DNA of 64,000 bases from Frateuria_A sp051900425 (GCF_051900425.1 NZ_JBHZGK010000002.1:310001-374000), one strand, 5' to 3'. Shown: positions 42,063-52,249, counted from the stretch's first letter. Made by a program: numbers and translations. Notes: generated by a model not told the origin, from the letters alone.

Positions 42063-42195
42063 CGCAAGGCTTCCCCCATCCGCCCTTCGGGCACCTTCCC
42101 CCGTGGGACGGGGGAAGGATTCGAAGTGCGACCTACCGAGCCTTCCCCCGTTCCACGGGGGAAGGTGCCGACAGGCGGATGGGGGAGGCCTTGCC
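42063..42195. repeat. Complete family-A composite between flgJ and flgK
   Basis: Left end CGCAAGGCTTCCCCCATCCG, two CCTTCCCCCG/CGGGGGAAGG hairpins separated by about 25 bases, and the right end TGCCGACAGGCGGATGGGGG followed by AGGCCTTGC. The two ends are inverted repeats of each other, giving a short transposon-like outline. It separates the rod/ring genes from flgK. Confidence 0.88.
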
Positions 42196-42236
42196 CCGCC
42201 CCCCGCGCCCGCGCGTCACCCGAACGGAAAACCTCC

Positions 42237-44108
42237 ATGGCTGACCTGCTTTCCACCGGCGTTTCCGGCCTGCTCGCCGCCCAGGTGGGCCTGAGCACCA
42301 CCGGCCACAACGTCTCCAACGCCAACACCGACGGCTACAGCCGCCAACAGGTGACGTTCGCCGCGCGCGCGCCGCAGGCCGAAGGCCGCTACTACGTGGG
42401 CACCGGCGTGGATACCCAGGCGGTGCAGCGCGCCTACAGCCAGTACCTCAACACTTCACTGTGGTCGGCGTCCTCATCCAAGGGCCGCGCCGACGCCTAC
42501 CAGGCGCTGACCGACCAGCTCAACAACCAGCTCTCCGGCAGCAGCAACCTGCAGAGCTCGCTGGACACCTTCTTCGGCGCCGTGCAGGACGTGGCCAACG
42601 CACCGGCCGACGCCTCCGCCCGCGGCGTGCTGCTCGCGCGCGCCGGCGCGCTGGCAAGCACCTTCCGCGCGCTGTCGGGCCAGTTCAGCAGCCTCGATGG
42701 CCAGGTGCAGCGCCAGGTGACCGACACCGTCGCCTCGATCAACAGCGACAGCGCCGCGATCGCCAAGCTCAACGAGCGCATCCGCTCCTCCAGCGGTGCC
42801 GAACCCTCCGACCTGCTCGACCAGCGCGACGCGCTCATCAGGAAGCTCTCGGGCGAGGTGGGCATCAGCGTGGCCACGCAGAACGACGGCACGCTGAGCG
42901 TGTTCATCGGCAATGGCCAGGCGCTGGTCAGCGGCACGCAGTCCTACGCATTGGGCACGTCCCCCAACAGCTACGACGCCACCCGACTGGAAATCGTCGA
43001 CAAGGGCACCGGCGCGGTGCTGAGCGGGCGCATCGGCGGCGGCACCCTCGGCGCGCTGCTGGACTTCCGCAGCAACGTGCTCGATCCGGCGCAGAACCAG
43101 CTGGGGCGCGCCGCGCTGGCGATGGCCGACGCGTTCAACGCCCAGCACGCGCAGGGCGTGGACCTCAATGGCCAGCTCGGCGGGGACTTCTTCACCGTCG
43201 CCGGCCCGACCGTGCAGGCGGCCAGCGGCAACGCCGGCAGCGCGACGATCTCGGCGGGCATCACGGACCTCGGCGCGCTGGGCAGCCAGGACTACACCCT
43301 GTCGTTCGACGGCAGCGCCTGGAACCTCAAGGATACCAGCGGCGCCGCGGTCGCGATGACCGGCACCGGCACGGCCGCCGACCCGTTCGTCGCCGCGGGG
43401 CTCAGCTTCGCGGTGGGCGGCGGCGCGGCCAGTGCGGGCGACAGCTACCGCATCCAGCCAAGCCGCAACGCGGCCGGCAGCGTCGCCGTGGCGATCACCG
43501 ATCCGAACAGGATCGCGGCCGCCGTGCCCCTGCTCGGCAGCGCGGCCAGCGCGAACACCGGCAGCGGGAGCATCGGCGCCCTCACCGTCGCCGACGGCAC
43601 CGATCCCAACCTGTTCACCGCGTCGAACATCGTGTTTTCCTCACCGACGAGCTACAGCATCGACGGCGGTCCGGCGCAAACCTTCACCGCCGGCACGCCG
43701 ATCGTGCACAACGGCTGGAGCCTGACCCTGGACGGCGCGCCGGCCGCCGGCGACAGCTTCGGCGTCAAGGCCAACGCCAACGCGCGCGGCGACAACGCCA
43801 ACGCGCTCAAGCTCGGCGCGGTGGCCAACCTGGGCGTGCTCGACGGCGGCGCCACCAGCGTGGGGCGTGCCTATGCCCAGCTGGTCGGCCAGGTCGGCAG
43901 CGCCGGCGCGCTGGCCGACGACGCGGCCGCGACGCAGACCGCCGTGTACAACCAGGCGATGGCGGCGCAGCAGAGCGTCAGCGGCGTGAACATGGACGAG
44001 GAAGCGGCCAACCTGGTGCGTTACCAGCAGGCCTACCAGGCATCCGCGCAGATCATCAGCGCCGCCAACACCGTGTTCAACGCGCTGCTCGGCGCGTTCA
44101 AGGGATAA
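42237..44108 (+). CDS. flgK: FlgK, hook-filament junction protein 1
   Basis: 623 residues. N-terminal STGVSGLLAAQVGLSTTGHN and VSNANTDGYSRQQVTFAAR, long variable middle, and C-terminal VNMDEEAANLVRYQQAYQAS with AQIISAANTVFNALL. It joins hook to filament and is a FlgN client. Two repeated DSY(R)/DSFGV-type segments in the middle mark tandem beta domains. The ribosome site before ATG is weak (CGGAAAA). Confidence 0.97.
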   Translation: MADLLSTGVSGLLAAQVGLSTTGHNVSNANTDGYSRQQVTFAARAPQAEGRYYVGTGVDTQAVQRAYSQYLNTSLWSASSSKGRADAYQALTDQLNNQLSGSSNLQSSLDTFFGAVQDVANAPADASARGVLLARAGALASTFRALSGQFSSLDGQVQRQVTDTVASINSDSAAIAKLNERIRSSSGAEPSDLLDQRDALIRKLSGEVGISVATQNDGTLSVFIGNGQALVSGTQSYALGTSPNSYDATRLEIVDKGTGAVLSGRIGGGTLGALLDFRSNVLDPAQNQLGRAALAMADAFNAQHAQGVDLNGQLGGDFFTVAGPTVQAASGNAGSATISAGITDLGALGSQDYTLSFDGSAWNLKDTSGAAVAMTGTGTAADPFVAAGLSFAVGGGAASAGDSYRIQPSRNAAGSVAVAITDPNRIAAAVPLLGSAASANTGSGSIGALTVADGTDPNLFTASNIVFSSPTSYSIDGGPAQTFTAGTPIVHNGWSLTLDGAPAAGDSFGVKANANARGDNANALKLGAVANLGVLDGGATSVGRAYAQLVGQVGSAGALADDAAATQTAVYNQAMAAQQSVSGVNMDEEAANLVRYQQAYQASAQIISAANTVFNALLGAFKG

Positions 44109-44113
44109 GAGCC

Positions 44114-45307
44114 ATGCGCGTCTCCACCAGCTGGATGCAGCAGCAGTCGGTCAACACCATGATGGACCGGCAGGGCGACCTGTCCGACATCCAGACCCAG
44201 ATGGGCACCGGCAAGCGCATCAACCAGCCCTCCGACGATCCGGTCGGCGCCGCGCGCGCGGTCGAGCTCACCCACCTGGACGCCGACACCGCGCAGTACC
44301 AGCGCAACATCACTTCGGCCAACGCGCGGCTGGGGCTGGAGGACCAGACCCTGTCCTCGGTCGGCAACGTGCTCGACCGCATCCGCACGCTGACCCTTCA
44401 GGGCATGAACGCCACGCAGACCGACGAGTCGCGCTCCGACATCGCCGCCGAAATGGTGCAGCTGCGCAGCCAGCTGCTGGGCATCGCCAACGGCAAGGAT
44501 TCCCAGGGCGACTACCTCTTCGCCGGCAACCGCACCGGCGCCGCGCCGTTCGCGTCGCAGGCCGGTGGCGTGAGCTACGTGGGCGACGAAGGCCAGCGCA
44601 TGGTCGCGGCCGGACCCGGCCTGCAGGTCGCCACGGGCGATCCGGGCAGCAGCATCTTCATGAACATCCCCACCGGCAACGGCACGTTCGTCGTCGGCGC
44701 CGCCGCCGGCAACACCGGGACCGCGGTGGCCGGCGCAACCAGCGTGACCGACGCCAGCGCGTGGAACGGCGACACCTACCAGATCAGCTTCACGGCACCG
44801 GATGCATACGAAGTGCGCGACAGCGGCGGCACGCTGGTGGCCAGCGGCGCCTACGATACGCAGAAGGGCGGCATGGTCGCCTTCAACGGCGTGCAGGTGG
44901 CGTTCTCCGGCGCGCCCGCCGCCGGCGACAGCTTCAGCGTCGCGCCATCATCGACGCAGAGCGTGTTCGACACCATGGACGCGATCATCGCCGAGTTCAC
45001 CCGTACCAACAGCGGCGGCACCGACGCACAGAACGCGCTCAACGGGCAGCTCGCCAACCTGGACCAGTCGATCGGCTCGCTGACCCGCGCGCGCGCGGCG
45101 GTCGGCGCGCGCATGAACGCACTGGACCAGCAGCAGGCGCTCAACGACGACCTGACGCTGCAGTACAAGACCGCGTTGTCGGACGTGCAGGACCTCAACT
45201 ACTACGACGCGGTGAGCAAGCTCAGCCTGCAAAGTTCCGCCCTTCAGGCGGCGCAGATGACCTTCAGCAAGCTGCAGAACCTGTCGTTGTTCGACTACAT
45301 CAAGTAG
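44114..45307 (+). CDS. flgL: FlgL, hook-filament junction protein 3
   Basis: 397 residues. Starts MRVSTSWMQQQSVNTMM, then GTGKRINQPSDDPVGAARAV, and ends with the flagellin-like helix DAVSKLSLQSSALQAAQMTF. A large central insertion (about 150-290) repeats the FVVG/ASAWNGDTYQISF beta type seen in FlgK. Follows flgK by five bases, so the two are co-expressed. Confidence 0.96.
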   Translation: MRVSTSWMQQQSVNTMMDRQGDLSDIQTQMGTGKRINQPSDDPVGAARAVELTHLDADTAQYQRNITSANARLGLEDQTLSSVGNVLDRIRTLTLQGMNATQTDESRSDIAAEMVQLRSQLLGIANGKDSQGDYLFAGNRTGAAPFASQAGGVSYVGDEGQRMVAAGPGLQVATGDPGSSIFMNIPTGNGTFVVGAAAGNTGTAVAGATSVTDASAWNGDTYQISFTAPDAYEVRDSGGTLVASGAYDTQKGGMVAFNGVQVAFSGAPAAGDSFSVAPSSTQSVFDTMDAIIAEFTRTNSGGTDAQNALNGQLANLDQSIGSLTRARAAVGARMNALDQQQALNDDLTLQYKTALSDVQDLNYYDAVSKLSLQSSALQAAQMTFSKLQNLSLFDYIK

Positions 45308-45378
45308 TCCCGGCGGGGCCGCGCAAGCGGTTCCGTGCATGCATCAGGCCATCGAAGCAAAAAAACCCATTGACCTGC

Positions 45379-45405
45379 TCAAGTTTCCATGATCGACGTC
45401 GAAAC
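45379..45405 (+). promoter_or_regulatory. Sigma-28 (FliA) promoter for flagellin
   Basis: TCAAGTTT, 11 bases, GTCGAAAC. Close to TAAAGTTT-N11-GCCGATAA with exact spacing. It leaves an untranslated leader of about 75-80 bases before the flagellin start. Confidence 0.88.
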
Positions 45406-45491
45406 AGGCTCTGAGGCGGCGGTGTACCAACCGGCATCCCGCTGACAACCACCGCCGACAAACGGCAACGACCCGATACGGAGCAAATCCC

Positions 45492-46895
45492 ATGGTCATG
45501 AGCGTTCTCACCAACATCAGCTCGCTGAATGCCCAGAACAATCTGGCGAAGTCGCAGAGCAAGCTGTCCACCGCCATCGCCCGCCTGTCCTCCGGCATGC
45601 GCATCAACAGCGCCAAGGACGACGCCGCCGGCCTCGCGATCGCCACCCGCTTCACCACGCAGATCAACGGCCTGAACCAGGCGGTGCGCAACGCCAACGA
45701 CGGTATCTCGCTGTCGCAGACCACCGAGTCGGCGCTGGACGAAGTCACCAACAACCTGCAGCGCATCCGCGAGCTGGCCGTGCAGTCGGCCAACGCGACC
45801 AACTCCGACTCCGACCGCTCCGCGCTCGACGCCGAAGTGCAGCAGCGCCTGGCGGAAGTGACCCGCATCTCGCAGCAGACCACCTTCAACGGCCGCCACG
45901 TGCTGGACGGTTCGTTCGGCCAGGCCGCCTTCCAGGTCGGCGCCAACGTCGGCGAGACCATCTCGGTCGACCTGACCAAGGGCACCCGCGCTTCGGACAT
46001 CGGTGCGGTCGCCTCGCAGGCCTCCGACGTCAGCGGTGCGTTCACCACCGCCGGTACCGCGGCAACCAAGGGTTCGGTCGCTGCAGGCACGGTCGCTGAT
46101 CCGACGGCCAACGTAAAGTTTTCCATTGGCGCCACGAACGTGGACGTCACGGGCGCCACCGACATCAATGACCTTGCCACGCAGGTCAATACGCAGCTTG
46201 CCGTTGACGGCAAATACACCGTGAGCGTGTCCGGTAGCGGCCTCAAGATCGATGCAGTTACCGCCGGCGCCGACCCGATGACGGTCAGTGGTCTGACCGG
46301 CATCACGTTCGGTTCCGCCACTGCCGGCACCGCTGCTGTTGCGGGTACCCCGACCAGCCTTACTTTGGCCGCCGGCGACTTCAGCATCAACGGCACCGAC
46401 ATCACCGGTACCTTCAAGGATGCCAAGGCGCTCGTCGACCAGATCAACAGCTCGGGCATCAGCGGCGTGTCGGCCTACATCGACGACGCCGGCAAGCTGG
46501 CGATCGACTCGCAGGACGACCTGGTGCTGGGCGGCAGCAACACCACGCTGGGCTTCACCGCTGGTACGACGGCCGCCGCGGGCGACCTGACCACCGCCAA
46601 CGTGAAGACCGTCGCCGGTGCGAACGAGACGATCAACCGCATCGACTCGGCCCTGCAGTCGATCAGCTCGATCCGCAGCGACCTGGGTGCGGTGCAGAAC
46701 CGCTTCGACTCGACGATCGCCAACCTGCAGACCATCTCGCAGAACCTCGATTCGTCGCGCAGCCAGATCCAGGACGCCGACTTCGCGGCCGAAACGGCCA
46801 ACATGTCCAGCGCGAACATCCTGCAGCAGGCCGGCGTGTCCGTCCTGGCGCAGGCCAACTCCACCACGCAGAGCGTGCTGAAGCTGCTGCAGTAA
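45492..46895 (+). CDS. fliC: Flagellin
   Basis: 467 residues. Conserved D0/D1 ends: NISSLNAQNNLAKSQSKLST and RLSSGMRINSAKDDAAGLAI (the flg22 immune epitope region) at the start, LQRIRELAVQSANATNSDSD (TLR5-contact type), and ANILQQAGVSVLAQANSTTQ at the end. The variable middle (about 180-300) carries more A/T at third positions than the rest. Two start codons are possible (ATG GTC ATG). Expressed from the sigma-28 promoter; a hairpin follows. Confidence 0.97.
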   Translation: MVMSVLTNISSLNAQNNLAKSQSKLSTAIARLSSGMRINSAKDDAAGLAIATRFTTQINGLNQAVRNANDGISLSQTTESALDEVTNNLQRIRELAVQSANATNSDSDRSALDAEVQQRLAEVTRISQQTTFNGRHVLDGSFGQAAFQVGANVGETISVDLTKGTRASDIGAVASQASDVSGAFTTAGTAATKGSVAAGTVADPTANVKFSIGATNVDVTGATDINDLATQVNTQLAVDGKYTVSVSGSGLKIDAVTAGADPMTVSGLTGITFGSATAGTAAVAGTPTSLTLAAGDFSINGTDITGTFKDAKALVDQINSSGISGVSAYIDDAGKLAIDSQDDLVLGGSNTTLGFTAGTTAAAGDLTTANVKTVAGANETINRIDSALQSISSIRSDLGAVQNRFDSTIANLQTISQNLDSSRSQIQDADFAAETANMSSANILQQAGVSVLAQANSTTQSVLKLLQ

Positions 46896-46914
46896 CAGCG
46901 GCGACAACCTGAGG

Positions 46915-46946
46915 AGGCGGCCGTGGCGACACGGCCGCCTTCCCTT
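46915..46946 (+). terminator. Terminator-like hairpin after flagellin
   Basis: An 11-bp perfect stem (AGGCGGCCGTG/CACGGCCGCCT) with a GCGA tetraloop is followed by TCCCTTAAAA. It lies between fliC and fliD and probably lets only part of the flagellin transcripts continue into fliD. Confidence 0.75.
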
Positions 46947-46963
46947 AAAAGGATTCCAAGACC

Positions 46964-48361
46964 ATGGCCATCACCGTCGGCTCCACCAGTTCCTCCAGCG
47001 CGCTGTTCTCCGCCGCGGGCATCGGATCCGGACTCGACGTGGATACCCTGGTCAGCCAGCTGGTGGCGGCCAAGAAGAAGCCCCAGCAGGATCAGATCGA
47101 CAACCAGACGAACAAGGCGCAGACGCAGATTTCGGCCCTGGGCCAGGTCAGCGCCGTACTTGCGGCATTGAAATCGGCGCTCAGCCCCCTGAGCGATGGC
47201 AGCGCCCTGGCGGCGCACTCGGTCGCCGTCGGCGACAGCGACGTGCTGTCGGCCACCGCCCGCACCGGCGCGGTCAACGGCAGCTACAAGATCCAGGTGA
47301 CCAAACTGGCCGGTGCCATGAAGGCCTCGTCCGGCGCGTTCACCGACAGCGACGCGGCGGTCGGCACGGGCACCCTGACCATCGCCGTTGGCGACAAGCA
47401 GATGAGCCTGGACATCGACACCGATCACGCCTCGCTGGCGCAGATCCGCGATGCGATCAACAAGTCCCCTGACAATCCGGGCGTCAGCGCCACCATCGTC
47501 ACCGGCACCGACGGCGCGCACCTCGTGCTGCGCGGCACCCGCTCCGGTACGGACAACGGTTTCAGCGTGAGCGCGAGCGGCGGCGACGGCGGCCTGTCCG
47601 CGCTGGGCTACGACCCGAACGCCACCTCCGGCAACGGTCTGACCGTCATCGACCCGGCGCAGGATGCCGAGTACACCATCGACGGGCTTCCCGGCCACAG
47701 CGCCGGGAATTCCATCAGCACGGCGATCGACGGCCTGACCCTCAACCTGGCGGCCGAAGGCACCAGCACCGTCACGGTCAGCAGCGACACCGCCAAGGCG
47801 ACCAGCGCGGTCACCAACCTGGTCGACACGTACAACAGCTTCGTCGGCATCTACAAGAATCTGACCCGTTACGACGCGACCACCCAGACCTCCGGCGCGC
47901 TGATCGGCGATGCCACGCTCAACAGCATCAAGAGCACGCTGGCGGCCGTCATGGGCGGCGTCGCCAACGGTGCCACGCTCAGCGACATCGGCGTGAGCCT
48001 GCAGCTGGACGGCACACTGAGCGTGGACAGCGGCAAGCTGAGCGGGGCACTTTCCGGCGGCGGCGCGGCGGTGTCGTCGCTCTTCGGCGGTGACGGCGGC
48101 CTGGCCGGCAAGCTCGGCAGCGCGCTGGACAAGTGGGTTGGCAGCGACGGCATCCTGGAAACGCGCACCGACAACCTCAACAAGCAGTTGTCCGACCTGG
48201 ACGACCGCCAGAGCGAACTGGACAGCCGCATGCAGGCGCTCACCACGCGCTACACGCGCCAGTTCAGCACGCTCGACACGCTGCTCACCAAGCTCAACAG
48301 CACCAGCAGCTACCTCACCCAGCAATTCGACGCGCTCACCGCGGCGAACAAGAACAAGTAG
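46964..48361 (+). CDS. fliD: FliD, filament cap protein
   Basis: 465 residues. N-terminal GIGSGLDVDTLVSQLVAAKK is the FliD signature. Central FliD domains follow, and the C-terminal coiled coil (RTDNLNKQLSDLDDRQSELD, RMQALTTRYTRQFSTLDTLL) ends in LNSTSSYLTQQFDAL. It caps the filament and guides flagellin folding. AAAAGGATT precedes the start. Confidence 0.96.
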   Translation: MAITVGSTSSSSALFSAAGIGSGLDVDTLVSQLVAAKKKPQQDQIDNQTNKAQTQISALGQVSAVLAALKSALSPLSDGSALAAHSVAVGDSDVLSATARTGAVNGSYKIQVTKLAGAMKASSGAFTDSDAAVGTGTLTIAVGDKQMSLDIDTDHASLAQIRDAINKSPDNPGVSATIVTGTDGAHLVLRGTRSGTDNGFSVSASGGDGGLSALGYDPNATSGNGLTVIDPAQDAEYTIDGLPGHSAGNSISTAIDGLTLNLAAEGTSTVTVSSDTAKATSAVTNLVDTYNSFVGIYKNLTRYDATTQTSGALIGDATLNSIKSTLAAVMGGVANGATLSDIGVSLQLDGTLSVDSGKLSGALSGGGAAVSSLFGGDGGLAGKLGSALDKWVGSDGILETRTDNLNKQLSDLDDRQSELDSRMQALTTRYTRQFSTLDTLLTKLNSTSSYLTQQFDALTAANKNK

Positions 48362-48377
48362 ACGGAGGAATCCCACC

Positions 48378-48788
48378 ATGGCATTCGGACAGGGCGCCAA
48401 CGCCTACCAGCAGGTCCGCTCGCACGGCGGCGTCGAATCGGCCGATCCGCATGGCCTGATCACGCTGCTCATGGACGGCGCGCTGGAGCGCCTGGTCACC
48501 GCGCGCGGCCACATGCAGCGCGGCGAGATCGCGCCCAAGGGCGAGGTGATCGGCCGCGTCATCGAGATCGTCGGCGGACTGCGCGACGCGCTCGACCCCA
48601 AGGTCGAGACGCCGCTGGTCGGCCAGCTCGACCAGCTCTACGACTACATGAGCCGGCGACTCCTGCACGCCAACCTGCGCAACGACGTCGCGGCCCTGGA
48701 TGAAGTCGCCGCGCTGCTGCAGAAGATCCGCAACAGCTGGGTGATGGTGCCGGTGGAGGCCCGCCGGCCCGCCGGCGCCGCCGCATGA
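48378..48788 (+). CDS. fliS: FliS, flagellin export chaperone
   Basis: 136 residues, helical. NAYQQVRSHGGVESADPHGL, ITLLMDGALERLVTARGHMQ and LYDYMSRRLLHANLRND are FliS signatures. It binds the flagellin C-terminus until export. GGAGGAA ribosome site. Overlaps the next gene by four bases (ATGA). Confidence 0.96.
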   Translation: MAFGQGANAYQQVRSHGGVESADPHGLITLLMDGALERLVTARGHMQRGEIAPKGEVIGRVIEIVGGLRDALDPKVETPLVGQLDQLYDYMSRRLLHANLRNDVAALDEVAALLQKIRNSWVMVPVEARRPAGAAA

Positions 48789-49063
48789 ACGAGGCACTTC
48801 CGCTCGCGGTCACGCTGACCCACGCCATGCTCGAGGCGGCCCGCGCGGGCGATTGGGAGCAGGTGGTCGCGCTGGAAGCCGAGCGCCATCCGCTGGTCAT
48901 GCAACCGGTGGCCGGCGACGAGGACAGCGTGCGCCAGCTTGGCGAACTGCTGGCAATGGATCGCGAGCTGGGCGTGCTGGTCACCCACGCACGCGACCAG
49001 GCCGGCGAGCAGTGGCAGGCGGGACAGGACCGCGCCCGCGCGATCGCCGCCTACGGCGGCTAG
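48785..49063 (+). CDS. fliT: FliT-like flagellar chaperone
   Basis: 92 residues, all-helical, with EAARAGDWEQVVALEAERHP matching the FliT pattern of a Trp in helix 2 followed by ERxxL-type residues. It is coupled to fliS by a four-base overlap, the usual fliD-fliS-fliT position. FliT binds FliD and can modulate flagellar transcription in enterics. The family is poorly conserved, so the symbol rests partly on position. Confidence 0.82.
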   Translation: MNEALPLAVTLTHAMLEAARAGDWEQVVALEAERHPLVMQPVAGDEDSVRQLGELLAMDRELGVLVTHARDQAGEQWQAGQDRARAIAAYGG

Positions 49064-49068
49064 GGTCT

Positions 49069-49315
49069 TTGCTCCCTCTCCCCTCCGCGGAGAGGGCCGG
49101 GGTGAGGGGTCAAGGCTGGCGGGGAACTCCATGAGAGAGCCTTGCTCCCTCTCCCCTCCGGGGAGAGGGCTGGGGTGAGGGGCCAAGGCTGGCGCGGAAA
49201 TCCGTGCGGGCCAGATCAGGTCTAGTTGTCGGGACGAACATCAGGTGGGGCTCGAACGGCTCCCCGCGAGCCGCGGCCCCTCACCCCAACCCTCTCCCCG
49301 GAGGGGAGAGGGAGC
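49069..49315. repeat. Family-B repeats in the 348-bp fliT/pilZ gap
   Basis: Two direct units (each TTGCTCCCTCTCCCC..., GGGGAGAGGG, GGGGTGAGGGG, then a CAAGGCTGGCG tail) begin at 49069 and 49142, a 73-base period. A third, inverted unit lies at 49273-49315 and is identical to the copy inside flgI. The 85 bases between hold nothing recognisable. After the repeats comes the sigma-54 site for the PilZ gene. Confidence 0.88.
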
Positions 49316-49357
49316 CATCGCCGTCCTGCGGACGAGCGTGATTCCATAGGAGCCCAC

Positions 49358-49373
49358 GGGCCCGCAGCTTGCA
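49358..49373 (+). promoter_or_regulatory. Sigma-54 promoter for the pilZ gene
   Basis: GGGCCCGCAGCTTGCA has GG-N10-GC spacing and a perfect TTGCA -12 box; the -24 box differs from TGGCACG at two positions. It lies 38 bases upstream of the ATG. Confidence 0.78.
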
Positions 49374-49411
49374 TACTCACCGCCGATGAAAGCCTCCGTC
49401 GGAGAAACGAC

Positions 49412-49966
49412 ATGACCGCCAGCGCCTGGGACGAGTTCGAGCAGCGGCTTGCCTGCGAGGACAGCTGGCATGCGGACAGCCAGGCGCTTGCCTGGCCGCT
49501 CCCCGAAGGGCTCGCCCCGCGTCTGGCCGAGCGCAATACCGCCGCGCTCGCTTCGGTCGCCGCACTGGAAGAGCGCCGTGCCGACAGCAACGACGACGAC
49601 AGTCCGGTGATGCAGGAACTGTCGAGGCTGGATGCCAAGCTCAATGCGCTGATCGACATGATCAACCGCGTGGCGACCCCGGCCGACGCCCTGCCGCCCC
49701 GCCAGGCGTTGCGCTTCAACGCGATCGGCGCGGTCTTGCCGCCGGCGCTGGTGCCGGCCGGCGATGCGCTGCTGCTGCGCCTGCGCTTTGACGCCTGCCC
49801 CGGCATGCCGCTGGAGTTGCCCGCGCACCTGGAGCGCCGGTTCCCCGACGGCAGTGCGTTCGTCGCGTTCCACGCACTGGGCGATGGCGTCGCTGCGTCA
49901 CTCGAACGGTTCGTGTTTCGTCACCACCGACGCAAAGTGGCAGGTGCGCGCCAGGCCGGTGCGTGA
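49412..49966 (+). CDS. PilZ-domain protein, probable c-di-GMP-linked motility factor
   Basis: 184 residues. The N-terminal 100 are helical (VMQELSRLDAKLNALIDMIN). The C-terminal part looks like a PilZ domain: LRFNAIGAVLPPAL stands where N/DxSxxG normally lies, ending ERFVFRHHRRKVAGA. The usual RxxxR and D/NxSxxG motifs are not intact, so direct c-di-GMP binding is doubtful. GGAG is well placed, 9 bases before the ATG, and a sigma-54 site lies upstream. It sits between fliT and fleQ, where xanthomonads also carry a PilZ gene. Confidence 0.75.
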   Translation: MTASAWDEFEQRLACEDSWHADSQALAWPLPEGLAPRLAERNTAALASVAALEERRADSNDDDSPVMQELSRLDAKLNALIDMINRVATPADALPPRQALRFNAIGAVLPPALVPAGDALLLRLRFDACPGMPLELPAHLERRFPDGSAFVAFHALGDGVAASLERFVFRHHRRKVAGARQAGA

Positions 49967-50160
49967 CCGCCTGTCGGCACAGCGTGAAGCCGTCCGCGGC
50001 CCACTCGTGAAGTACTTCACAAAACCACGACATCCCGCGCCGACCGTTTGACGGTCCGCGGGGCGACGGTGTCGTGCCGTGTCACCCCGCCGGCGGAGGT
50101 CCCGGCGCCGGCAAACCGTCGCCGTTGCTCAGTTCCTCCGTAACGTCCTCTCCACACGAT

Positions 50161-50174
50161 CGTCACATGTGACG
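50161..50174. promoter_or_regulatory. CRP/Clp-type palindrome upstream of fleQ
   Basis: CGTCACATGTGACG is a perfect 14-bp palindrome whose TGTGA half-site matches CRP-family recognition, although the two half-sites are closer together than in the classic TGTGA-N6-TCACA. It lies about 170 bases before the fleQ ATG. In xanthomonads the CRP-like, c-di-GMP-responsive Clp acts on flagellar genes. Confidence 0.5.
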
Positions 50175-50223
50175 CTTTGGGGCCACTCGCCCGTCCGCGG
50201 ACAGCGGCAAAGCTTGCCAACGC

Positions 50224-50239
50224 TGGCCTTCTTCTTGCT
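50224..50239 (+). promoter_or_regulatory. Weak sigma-54-like site before fleQ
   Basis: TGGCCTTCTTCTTGCT keeps the GG-N10-GC spacing and TTGCT, but the -24 box is poor beyond TGGC. It is 107 bases upstream of the start. FleQ is usually at the top of the hierarchy, so this could be chance. Confidence 0.35.
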
Positions 50240-50346
50240 CCTTCCCTCGCGTGACCGGTGACGGAAAGCCGGCGGTCCAAGAAATACGAACACTGCAGGA
50301 CAGTCGGCGGTTCGTCGTTCAAAGCGTCAAGGCAGAGGGCATAACA

Positions 50347-51774
<1,428 letters not shown>

Positions 51775-51868
51775 TCGACGCGTCGATCGGCGAGGGTCCA
51801 TCGGGAATCGTTGCCCGCGCAGGGTGTGCGCCTCTTCGATTCCCATCCCCACGGGCGATTCCCGCTTC

Positions 51869-51884
51869 TGGCACACCTCGTGCA
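51869..51884 (+). promoter_or_regulatory. Sigma-54 promoter for fliE
   Basis: TGGCACACCTCGTGCA: exact GG-N10-GC spacing and a full TGGCAC -24 box; the -12 box is GTGCA. It ends 41 bases before the fliE ATG, in the 150-bp gap behind fleQ. Confidence 0.9.
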
Positions 51885-51925
51885 GTCACCCCCCTTAAGA
51901 ACCCGCCACGCGCCGGAAACCCGAC

Positions 51926-52249
51926 ATGAGCACCATCGACGTCAACAACCTGCTCGCCCAGATGCGCCAGCTTTCCAGCCAGGTGCGACCGGCGGAAACC
52001 GCATTCAGGGCGGCGCCGGCGGCGAAGGCGGACTTCGGTGCGCTGCTGAGGGAATCGATCGGCAGCGTGGGGCAGAGCCAGCAGCAGGCCGGACAGATGG
52101 CGGCGGCGTTCGAGCGCGGCGATCCGGGCGCGGACCTGGGCCGCACGATGGTGGCGATCCAGAAGGCCGACCTCTCGCTGCGCACGATGACCGAAGTGCG
52201 CAACAAGCTGGTCGATGCCTACAAGGAAATCATGAACATGCCGGTGTGA
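51926..52249 (+). CDS. fliE: FliE, MS-ring/rod junction protein
   Basis: 107 residues. The C-terminal half is typical: MVAIQKADLSLRTMTEVRNK and LVDAYKEIMNMPV. It links the MS ring to the rod and is the first substrate of the export gate. It heads the fliE-fliJ run under its own sigma-54 site. Confidence 0.96.
   Translation: MSTIDVNNLLAQMRQLSSQVRPAETAFRAAPAAKADFGALLRESIGSVGQSQQQAGQMAAAFERGDPGADLGRTMVAIQKADLSLRTMTEVRNKLVDAYKEIMNMPV

Larger units (their letters stand above)
49967..50346. other. Gene-free 380 bp upstream of fleQ
   Basis: No coding region is supported here. The stretch contains a CRP-type palindrome at 50161-50174 and a sigma-54-like element at 50224-50239, both annotated separately. 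The base composition is less G/C-rich near the fleQ start, as expected for a promoter region. No repeat family A-D member is present, in contrast to most gaps of this size in the window. Confidence 0.7.

Noticed and set aside
49074..49190. Short open frames within the family-B repeats as small proteins
   Set aside because: PSPRRGEG-type peptides arise wherever these repeats occur and have no ribosome site or independent conservation.
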